Shown here in pieces: positions 34,021 to 40,229 of a stretch of DNA of 40,229 nucleotides. The position numbers and the translations under genes were made by a program. Each line of letters starts with the position of its first letter. Position 1 is the stretch's first letter. The notes beneath the pieces are model-generated. The model did no database searches and was not told the DNA's origin. It saw only the letters and a program-made list of their open reading frames with translations. The stretch spans positions 1 through 40,229 of the forward strand of contig JAPLPD010000327.1 of assembly GCA_026400395.1 (NCBI GenBank), given 5' to 3'. Source of the stretch: Alphaproteobacteria bacterium. GTDB taxonomy: Bacteria > Pseudomonadota > Alphaproteobacteria > Rhizobiales > Xanthobacteraceae.

Positions 34021-34240
34021 TCATTAAATTGCGAAAATCCTTCTTCATTTTTTGTTAACTCCTGTGATTTTGACATTTCACAGGCCAATATTGGCGTTTC
34101 TGACCTTTTTCGGCGGAAATTGACTCACCGAAGCCTGCCAAAGTCGGCGCAATCAGCCGCAATCGTTCGAGACATTTAACTTCTCGATGTCAAGCTCGCG
34201 ATAGCTGGGTGCCGATAGGCATTCGCGCGGACGGGACCGC
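34021..34240. other. AT-rich intergenic region before the repeat-protein gene
   Basis: About 220 bases without a gene, markedly richer in A and T than its surroundings, especially 34021-34100. It contains two adjoining dyads (listed separately) and a TTGACA at 34070-34075 that resembles a -35 box, but no -10 hexamer lies at the normal distance. A promoter for the downstream surface-protein cassette is expected here. The base composition shift could also mark a boundary of horizontally acquired DNA. Confidence 0.45.
34061..34095. promoter_or_regulatory. Two adjoining dyads, candidate operators
   Basis: CCTGTGA (34061-34067), 10-base spacer, TCACAGG (34078-34084), immediately joined to the perfect 12-base palindrome GCCAATATTGGC (34084-34095). 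The TGTGA/TCACA arms recall CRP/FNR-type half-sites, but the 10-base spacing is wrong for CRP. Lies about 150 bases before the first in-frame ATG of the repeat-protein gene. Confidence 0.4.
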
Positions 34241-34411
34241 ATGACAGTAGGTCATGGGCTCGGGTGACAGAACGTCGACTCGGAGTGCATTGAAATAGCT
34301 TCCATTATTTCGTCGCTGAGCCCCAGCCAGATTAGCCTGCTCTCCACCACCGCCATTTCAAACCTCAAAACGACCGACATCGCGGCGCTGACCACATCAA
34401 AGGCCGCGGCA
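34241..34411 (+). other. 5' extension of the repeat-protein gene containing an in-frame TGA
   Basis: ATG at 34241 is in the same frame as the repeat protein but meets TGA at 34265-34267 after eight codons. From 34268 the frame is open, and repeat octads are recognisable from 34316: LSPSQISL, LSTTAISN, LKTTDIAA, LTTSKAAA. Coding sequence therefore begins upstream of the TTG at 34412, yet no ATG, GTG or TTG occurs in frame between 34268 and 34411. Either translation starts at a rare codon (ATT at 34289, just behind GGAG), or the TGA is a mutation, a sequencing error or read through. Confidence 0.6.
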
Positions 34412-36958
34412 TTGACCTCGGCCCAGGTCAACGCGCTGAATTCGACCGATCTCCAATTCCTGGTGACCACCCAGGTCGCGTCACTTTCGACCACCGTCAT
34501 CAGTCATCTGCTGACACTGCAGCTCCAGTCTTTTACCGAGACGCAAATCGGCCAACTGACGACCACCCAGGTCAAGGTGCTCACCGCGGACGAACTCGGG
34601 GCTCTGTCCACCACCGAGTTGCAGGGACTGACCACGACGCAGGCGAGTGCGCTGACTTCGACCCAGATCGGCAGTCTCGACACCACGACGCTGAACAACC
34701 TGACCACCACCCAGGTCGGCGCGTTGAACAGCACCCAGGTCGGCGGCCTCTCCACCACGCAGATCGATGGTCTGTCGACTGACAATCTCGCCGCGCTGAA
34801 CGTATCCCGGCTTTCGACCACGCAGGTTTCCGCGCTGACCACCACGGCGCTCAACGCCCTGACCACGACGCAGGCCGGCGCGCTGACCACGACGCAGGTC
34901 GGCCGGCTGAGCACCACGCAGCTCAACGCGCTGTCGACCGACAACATCGACGCGCTCAGTGTCGCCAAGCTGACCACCACGCAGGTCAGCGGGTTGACCA
35001 CCACGTCGCTCAACAACCTCACGACCACTCAGGTCGGCGCGCTGGCGACCACCCAGGTGGCCGGCCTGACCACCACGTCGCTGAACGCACTGTCGACCGA
35101 CAACATCGATGCGATCAGCGTCGCCAAGCTCACGACCACGCAGGTCTCGGGCCTCAACACCACGGCGATCACCAACCTCACCAACACTCAGGTCGGAGCG
35201 CTGGCGACCACCCAGGTCGCGGCGCTGAACTCCTCGCAGATCGGCAGCCTGACCACGACCGAACTGCAGGGGCTGACCACCACCCAGGCCGGCGCTCTGA
35301 CCTCCGCCCAGGTCGGCGCTCTCGATACCACGACCCTCAACAACCTCACCACCACGCAGGTCGGTGCGCTCTCCACCACGCAGGTGGGTGGCCTGACCAC
35401 GACCCAGATCGGCGGGTTGTCGACCGACAACCTTGGCGCGCTCACCGTCGCCAAGCTGTCGACCACCCAGGTCGGTGCGTTGACCACCACGTCGCTCAAC
35501 GCCTTGACCACGACACAGACCGGCTCGCTGACCACCACCCAGGTCGGGCGGCTGAGCACCACCCAGTTGAACGCGCTGTCGACCGATAACATCGACGCGC
35601 TCAGCGTCGCCAAGCTGACCACCACGCAGGTCAGCGGGCTGAACACCACGTCGCTCAACAACCTGACCACCACCCAGGTCGGCGCGCTGGCGACCACCCA
35701 GGTGGCCGGCCTGACCACCACGTCGCTGAATGCGCTGTCGACCGCCAACCTGGATGCGCTCAGCGTCGCCAACATCACTACTTCTCAGGTGAGCGGCCTC
35801 GACACCACGGCGCTCAACAACCTGACCACCACCCAACTCAGCGCGCTGGCGACCACCCAGGTCCAGTCGTTGACCACCACCCAGCTCAACGGTCTCTCCG
35901 ACGACAACATCGACGCGATCAACGTCACCAAGCTCACGACCGCGCAGGTCTCGGGCCTCAACACCACCGAAATCGGCAACCTGACGACGACGCAGGTCGG
36001 AGCGTTGCTGACCACCGAGATCGCGGTGCTGAGCGCGGCGCAGATCGGCGCCCTCGACACCACCGAACTGCAGGGTCTCACCACGACTCAAGCAGGCGCC
36101 CTGACCTCCGCCCAGGTCGGCGCACTCGACACCACCACGCTGAACACCCTGACCACCACGCAGGTCGGTGCGTTGACCACGACGCAGGTCGGCGGTCTGA
36201 CCACGACCCAGATCGGCGGGTTGTCGACCGACAACCTTGGCGCGCTCACCGTCGCCAAGCTGTCGACCACCCAGGTCGGTGCGTTGACCACCACGTCGCT
36301 CAACGCCCTGACCACGACGCAGGCCGGCGCGCTGACCACGACGCAGGTCGGCCGGCTGAGCACCACCCAGTTGAACGCGCTGTCGACCGACAACATCGAC
36401 GCGCTCAGCGTCGCCAAGCTGACGACCACGCAGGTCAGCGGGTTGACCACCACGTCGCTCAACAACCTCACGACCACTCAGGTCGGCGCGCTGGCGACCA
36501 CCCAGGTGGCCGGCCTGACCACCACGTCGCTGAACGCACTGTCGACCGCCAACCTCGATGCCCTGAGCGTCGCCAAGCTGACCACCACGCAGGTCAGCGG
36601 CCTCGACACCACGGCGATCACCAACCTCACCACCACTCAGGTCGGAGCGCTGTCGGCGACCCAGGTGGCCGCGCTTCAGGTCACGCAGGCCAACGCGCTG
36701 ACCACGACCGAAGTCGCCGCCTTCACGTCGACCCAGGCCGCCGCGCTGACCAGCACCCAGATCGCGGGTCTGACCACGACCAACTTCAGTGCTCTGTCGG
36801 AAACGACAGGCATCCCGTCGCTCAGCGTCGCTGCGATCCACAGTATTACGACCACCGAAATCGGCTCTCTGAGCTCGACCCAAGGCAACGCCTTCGTCAC
36901 GTCGCAGGTCGAGGCGATGTCGATCGACCAACTGAATGCGCTGGTGGTGATTCTTTGA
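34412..36958 (+). CDS. Giant Thr/Ser-rich octapeptide-repeat protein
   Basis: At least 848 residues; 34412 (TTG) is only the first canonical start, and the true start is further upstream. The whole protein is an array of 97 octads of the form L-[ST]-T-T-Q-[VIL]-x-[AG]. These are punctuated by ten pentads such as LSVAK or LTVAK, nearly always preceded by an octad LSTDNIDA or close variants. No globular domain, signal peptide or cysteine pattern is visible in the repeats. The C-terminus ends with the hydrophobic LVVIL, which could be a type I secretion tail, but there are no RTX repeats. Charged residues are rare and concentrate at the pentad boundaries. Function unknown: a surface or secreted adhesin or fibre is my inference. 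It is followed by a GT41 O-glycosyltransferase and an FkbM methyltransferase, and its hydroxyl-dense repeats make it the obvious acceptor. Confidence 0.85.
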   Translation: MTSAQVNALNSTDLQFLVTTQVASLSTTVISHLLTLQLQSFTETQIGQLTTTQVKVLTADELGALSTTELQGLTTTQASALTSTQIGSLDTTTLNNLTTTQVGALNSTQVGGLSTTQIDGLSTDNLAALNVSRLSTTQVSALTTTALNALTTTQAGALTTTQVGRLSTTQLNALSTDNIDALSVAKLTTTQVSGLTTTSLNNLTTTQVGALATTQVAGLTTTSLNALSTDNIDAISVAKLTTTQVSGLNTTAITNLTNTQVGALATTQVAALNSSQIGSLTTTELQGLTTTQAGALTSAQVGALDTTTLNNLTTTQVGALSTTQVGGLTTTQIGGLSTDNLGALTVAKLSTTQVGALTTTSLNALTTTQTGSLTTTQVGRLSTTQLNALSTDNIDALSVAKLTTTQVSGLNTTSLNNLTTTQVGALATTQVAGLTTTSLNALSTANLDALSVANITTSQVSGLDTTALNNLTTTQLSALATTQVQSLTTTQLNGLSDDNIDAINVTKLTTAQVSGLNTTEIGNLTTTQVGALLTTEIAVLSAAQIGALDTTELQGLTTTQAGALTSAQVGALDTTTLNTLTTTQVGALTTTQVGGLTTTQIGGLSTDNLGALTVAKLSTTQVGALTTTSLNALTTTQAGALTTTQVGRLSTTQLNALSTDNIDALSVAKLTTTQVSGLTTTSLNNLTTTQVGALATTQVAGLTTTSLNALSTANLDALSVAKLTTTQVSGLDTTAITNLTTTQVGALSATQVAALQVTQANALTTTEVAAFTSTQAAALTSTQIAGLTTTNFSALSETTGIPSLSVAAIHSITTTEIGSLSSTQGNAFVTSQVEAMSIDQLNALVVIL
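34616..36955 (+). repeat. Nested coding repeats: 24-base units within 159/327-base modules and a 645/804-base super-repeat
   Basis: The octads are 24-base units. Pentads recur after 6 octads (53 residues, 159 bases) or 13 octads (109 residues, 327 bases), in the order 6,6,13,6,6,6,13,6,6. The motif encoding ELQG marks super-repeats at 34616, 35261 and 36065, spaced 645 bases (109+53+53 residues) and 804 bases (109+53+53+53 residues). Long stretches of the copies starting at 35261 and 36065 are nearly identical in DNA, so recombination and assembly collapse are both likely here. Confidence 0.9.
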
Positions 36959-37114
36959 TAGATCACCAAGCGGCTGAACCGAATCGGCAGGTTGCCGTTA
37001 CAGTTCGGCCGGGGCTCTAAGTACCGCGGCTGTAGCGTTTTGTAATGCGTAACCGGCTCCCTGTTGGAGTCCGAGTATCGCGTTCACAAACATCAACGCT
37101 ACAGGACCCGGACA

Positions 37115-38824
37115 ATGACCAGCGAGCCCGTTCAACTCAAAGCAGGCCAGGAATTCTTCAACGACGCCGTGCGGCGTGCCGCTATGCAGCAGCTTCCCGT
37201 CGTGGATCTGCTGAACAGCGTAGGGAAACTCGCCTCATTTCAACAGAAGCATTTGATCGTCGATCTTTACAAGAACTGGATCGCATACAACGCGGACAAC
37301 AATCTGCTTTATGCGATCTACTACAACTACGGCGTCGCGCTGATGGACATTCGCGACCATGTTGCCGCGATCAACGCGCTGCGGGAATGCGTCCGGTTGA
37401 AGCCGGATTTCCATCAAGCCTACATCAATCTCGGGCGTGCGCTGGAGGATTGCGGCCAGACCGGCCAGGCCGTGGGCCAATGGCTCGCCATGGTCAACAG
37501 CCTGGCGGCAGTTAATGGAGATTCGGTCGCGCACAAGGTGACCGCGTTGCACCAGATGGGCCGTGTCCTCGAAGCGGCGAGCAGCGATGCGCCGGCCGAG
37601 GATGCGCTCAGGCAGAGCCTGGATATCAATCCTCACCAGGTCGAAGCGATGCAGCATTGGATTTCACTGCGGCAGCGGCAGTGCAAATGGCCGGTGCTCG
37701 CCGAGTGGGAGCGGGTCAGTCAGAAAAGCCTGCATGGCGGCATTTCCTCGCTGTCGCTCTCCTGCCTCGCCGACGATCCGATGTTCCAGCTGGCAAAGGC
37801 GTACCAATACGCCAAGAAGGCGAACGGCATGCCGGCCCAGGTCCATCGCCCGCACGTCGAGGCCGCGGTGCGGCGCGATCCGAAGCGCCTGCGCATCGGC
37901 TATGTGTCGTCGGATTTGCGCGAGCACGCCGTCGGTTTCGCCATGACCGACGTGATGGAGCAGCACGACCGCGAGAAGTTCGAGATCTTCGCGTATTATT
38001 GCGGTATCAGCCGCACCGACTCCACGCAGCAGCGCATCAAGGATGCGGTCGATCATTGGGTCGACATCAACGGCATGACCGACGATCAAGCCGCCGCCAA
38101 GATCGCGTCGGACAACATCGACATCGTCATCGACCTGAACGGATACACCAAGGACGCGCGCACCAAGGTCTTTGCGCGCAGGCCGGCGCCGATCGCAGCC
38201 AATTGGTTCGGTTTTCCCAACAGCATGGGAACGCCGTACCATCACTACATCATCGCAGATCCCTACGTGATCCCGCCGGATCAGGAGATGTTTTACTCGG
38301 AGAAGGTGGTGCGGTTGCCCTGCTACCAGCCCAACGATCGCAAGCGGACGGTGTCCGCGCGACGCCCCTCGCGCGCTGAAGCAGGACTACCCGAGAACGC
38401 ATTTGTTTTCTGCTCTTTCAATGGCATGCAGAAGATCACCCCCCGCGTATTCGAGCGCTGGATGACCATTCTCGGGCGCGTCCCCGGCAGCGTGTTGTGG
38501 CTGTTGACCGGCACCAAGGACGCAAACGAACGTCTGCGGCAGAAGGCGCAGGAGCTTGGCGTTGCGCCGAATCGGCTGATCTTCGCCGAGAAGTTGGCCA
38601 ACCCCGACCATCTGGCGCGCTACCCGCTGGCCGATCTGTTCCTCGACAGCATGCCTTACGGCGCCCACACCACGGCCGCCGACTCGCTGTGGATGAACGT
38701 GCCGATCCTGACCATGCCGGGCCGCACCTTCGCATCGCGGGTCTGCACCAGCCTGATCCGGGCTGCCGGCATCGGTGAAATGGAATGCGCGTCGCCGGAT
38801 GCTTATGTGGCGCGCGCGGTTTAA
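37115..38824 (+). CDS. TPR-GT41 (OGT/SPINDLY-type) protein O-glycosyltransferase, cut short by an in-frame TAA
   Basis: A 569-residue product as read. Residues about 60-200 contain TPR-like helices (YYNYGVALMDIRDHVAAINAL, then HQAYINLGRALEDCG). From about 258 is the GT41 catalytic region: LRIGYVSSDLREHAVGF, DLNGYTKDART, RPAPIAANWFGFPNSMGTPY, FCSFNGMQKITP (lysine for UDP phosphates), DSMPYGAHTTAADSLWMNVP and TMPGRTFASRV. These enzymes add GlcNAc or a related sugar to Ser/Thr of proteins in the cytoplasm. ATG 37115 has AGGA upstream; a TTG at 37064 is less likely. The TAA at 38822-38824 interrupts the family's C-terminal helices, which continue in frame to 39193. Active-site motifs all lie before the stop, but stability of the truncated enzyme is doubtful. 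Confidence 0.88.
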   Translation: MTSEPVQLKAGQEFFNDAVRRAAMQQLPVVDLLNSVGKLASFQQKHLIVDLYKNWIAYNADNNLLYAIYYNYGVALMDIRDHVAAINALRECVRLKPDFHQAYINLGRALEDCGQTGQAVGQWLAMVNSLAAVNGDSVAHKVTALHQMGRVLEAASSDAPAEDALRQSLDINPHQVEAMQHWISLRQRQCKWPVLAEWERVSQKSLHGGISSLSLSCLADDPMFQLAKAYQYAKKANGMPAQVHRPHVEAAVRRDPKRLRIGYVSSDLREHAVGFAMTDVMEQHDREKFEIFAYYCGISRTDSTQQRIKDAVDHWVDINGMTDDQAAAKIASDNIDIVIDLNGYTKDARTKVFARRPAPIAANWFGFPNSMGTPYHHYIIADPYVIPPDQEMFYSEKVVRLPCYQPNDRKRTVSARRPSRAEAGLPENAFVFCSFNGMQKITPRVFERWMTILGRVPGSVLWLLTGTKDANERLRQKAQELGVAPNRLIFAEKLANPDHLARYPLADLFLDSMPYGAHTTAADSLWMNVPILTMPGRTFASRVCTSLIRAAGIGEMECASPDAYVARAV

Positions 38825-39193
38825 CTGGCGAACGATCGGGAGCAGTTGGCGGCCATCAAAGCGAAGCTCGCGGCCGGGCGCGACACTTGCGCTCTGTTCG
38901 ACACGCCGACACTCGTCACTCATCTGGAGGAGCTCTATCGGCAGATGTGGAGCGACTTCAAGCGTGGCGTACTGCCGGTTCCGGATCTTCGCAATCTGGA
39001 CATCTACCACGACATCGGCGTCGAGCTTGATCTGACCAACATCGAAACGATATCGGACGATGCCTATCTCGCGCTCTACCGCGAGAAGCTTGCGAACTGG
39101 AACATCGTTTATCCGATCACCCCAGACACCCGGCTTTGGCCGGAGGTTGAACTGGACATCAACAATTCTGACCGCCCGCGCGCGGTGGCGTAG
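38825..39193 (+). pseudogene. Detached C-terminal segment of the GT41 glycosyltransferase
   Basis: After the TAA at 38822-38824 the same frame stays open for 122 codons to 39193. LANDREQLAAIKAKLA, CALFDTPTLVTHLEELYRQMW and the following helices align with the C-terminal end of OGT-type enzymes (the '[21 protein letters not shown]' position in eukaryotic OGT, quoted from memory). A GAA to TAA change would explain the stop (ARAV-stop-LAND). A start within it would not give a functional protein. If the stop is an error, the full enzyme is 692 residues. Confidence 0.8.
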
Positions 39194-39244
39194 GCACGGC
39201 GTAAACATTTAGCGCATTGTTGCGCCAACAGCAGGTAGTTACCA

Positions 39245-40177
39245 ATGGGAATTCATTCAGTTGATACATTTGGCTCCGACGCAGTCATCGACATACTGTC
39301 GCCGGATCGGATGACCGCCGTCGTCGTTATCGGAGCCAATCCGATCGACACCGAGCCGCCCTATAAGTGGATGCTGGCCAACCGCCTTTGCACGCTTGTC
39401 GGCTTCGAGCCGCAGGCCGTCGGGCTTGCCAAGCTTAACCAGCGAAAGGGCGACCTCGAGACCTATTTACCCTACGCGGTGGGCGATGGTCGCCCCGGTA
39501 CTTTGAACCTGTGCCTTACGCCCGGCATGAGCAGCCTGCTGACGCCGAACAAGAGTGTGCTGTCATGCTTTCCGATCTTTTCTCAGTTTGGCACGGTGAC
39601 GGAGCAAATCCCGATCGAGACCCGCACGCTCGACAGCATAACGGAAATTGACCACATCGATCTCCTGAAGATTGACGTGCAGGGCAGCGAACTGGCGGTG
39701 TTCCGCAATGGACGTGCCCGGCTATCCGAAGCGGTGGCGATACAGACCGAGGTTTCCTTCGTGCCGCTTTATGAAAACGAGCCGGCTTTCGGGGAGATCG
39801 ACCTGGAACTGCGGTCGCTCGGATTCATCCCTCACATGTTCGACAAGATCAACAAGCGGATGATTCTGCCGCTGCATTTCGGCGCCAACATTTACGCCTC
39901 GATGAATCAGCTTCTCGAGGCCGACATGGTCTACGTTCGGGATTTCACCAAGCCGGACAAGATGAGCGTCGAGCAACTGAAGCATCTGGCCGCGGTGGCA
40001 CATCATTGCTACCGATCCTACGACCTCGCAGTGAATTGCATGACCCATCTCAGCGCCCGAGGCGATCTCCCGGCGAACGCCGTTAAAATTTATGGCTCAT
40101 CAGGAAAACGAGTGGGTGAATCTGATGGGGAATGCGGCCTGAAGGCCTATGGATACTGGGTTTTCGGGGTTTCGTAA
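39245..40177 (+). CDS. FkbM-family SAM-dependent methyltransferase
   Basis: A 310-residue protein. VVVIGANPID is the SAM-binding first motif (usually DVGANxG), VGFEPQ the acidic loop after strand 2, and DLLKIDVQGSELAVFRNG the FkbM signature with its lysine and aspartates. Family members O-methylate sugars or polyketides. It starts 51 bases after the glycosyltransferase region and is probably co-transcribed, so methylation of the glycan added to the repeat protein is a reasonable inference. The last 25 residues are Gly-rich and match nothing I recognise. The 52 bases beyond the stop hold no visible gene. Confidence 0.85.
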   Translation: MGIHSVDTFGSDAVIDILSPDRMTAVVVIGANPIDTEPPYKWMLANRLCTLVGFEPQAVGLAKLNQRKGDLETYLPYAVGDGRPGTLNLCLTPGMSSLLTPNKSVLSCFPIFSQFGTVTEQIPIETRTLDSITEIDHIDLLKIDVQGSELAVFRNGRARLSEAVAIQTEVSFVPLYENEPAFGEIDLELRSLGFIPHMFDKINKRMILPLHFGANIYASMNQLLEADMVYVRDFTKPDKMSVEQLKHLAAVAHHCYRSYDLAVNCMTHLSARGDLPANAVKIYGSSGKRVGESDGECGLKAYGYWVFGVS

Positions 40178-40229
40178 GGCGGTTGAATTGGGCATCATTT
40201 CCCGATGGCCAACTCATCGAAGCGACAGC

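Noticed and set aside
34061-34084. A CRP-type site (TGTGA...TCACA)
   Set aside because: The spacer is 10 bases instead of the 6 required for CRP-family dimers.
34070-34098. A sigma-70 promoter based on TTGACA at 34070
   Set aside because: The positions 16-18 bases downstream are GC-rich and do not resemble a -10 hexamer.
34481-36931. A very long open frame (816 codons) on the minus strand opposite the repeat protein
   Set aside because: It mirrors the repeat codons (ACC-ACC-CAG-GTC) and gives a low-complexity Arg/Gly/Asp protein; the plus-strand frame has the regular hydrophobic pattern and flanking operon.
34412-36958. A CRISPR array or satellite suggested by the tandem repeats
   Set aside because: The 24-base units are coding, vary by codon-level substitutions and have no spacer structure.

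Overview
The window comes from a high-GC alphaproteobacterium. Gene content and style fit the Bradyrhizobium/Rhodopseudomonas group (Nitrobacteraceae): orphan Bug-type receptors, many CoA-ester catabolic genes, an HU-like protein with a basic tail and palindromic intergenic repeats. This placement is inferred from sequence style, not from a marker gene. No rRNA, tRNA or CRISPR array was recognised.

Left part (1-6900): the edge of a probable insertion sequence, then a secreted PRC-barrel-like protein, a cytochrome b561-type membrane subunit broken by an in-frame TAG, and its intact Tat-exported molybdopterin oxidoreductase partner. A large polytopic membrane protein, an orphan Bug receptor with an NAD-dependent epimerase, and an HU-like protein with a clear terminator follow. 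Next (6926-14323, minus strand) is a tightly overlapping six-gene operon resembling hyfBCEFGI, with a small XRE regulator at its head. The 'large subunit' lacks the [NiFe] cysteines, so this is an energy-converting hydrogenase-related (Ehr) complex rather than a hydrogenase.

Middle part (14505-34020): catabolism and uptake. Block A (about 15347-22092) holds a gentisate-dioxygenase-like cupin, an LLM flavin monooxygenase, a hydroxycinnamoyl-CoA hydratase/lyase-like protein, an acyl-CoA dehydrogenase, an acyl-CoA ligase and a TetR regulator. Two divergent promoters in this block carry the same palindrome, TTGACG-N4-CGTCAA, which makes a single TetR regulon likely. Block B (22109-29785, minus) is one operon: paired acyl-CoA dehydrogenases, an enoyl-CoA hydratase (frameshifted), a thiolase/lipid-transfer-type enzyme, its DUF35 partner, an NDP-forming acyl-CoA synthetase and a Bug receptor. 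Its order recalls steroid side-chain (igr-type) operons. A TRAP transporter and a second LLM monooxygenase follow.

Right part (34241-40177): the most unusual region. A Thr/Ser-rich protein of at least 848 residues is built almost entirely from an 8-residue repeat, punctuated by 5-residue 'LSVAK' units in a fixed 6-or-13-octad rhythm. It is followed by a TPR-GT41 (SPINDLY/OGT-type) O-glycosyltransferase and an FkbM-family methyltransferase. I propose a protein O-glycosylation cassette in which the repeat protein is the acceptor. Both the repeat protein's 5' end and the glycosyltransferase carry in-frame stops. With the TAG and the frameshift, that makes four interruptions in 40 kb, so sequencing accuracy or gene decay needs to be considered.
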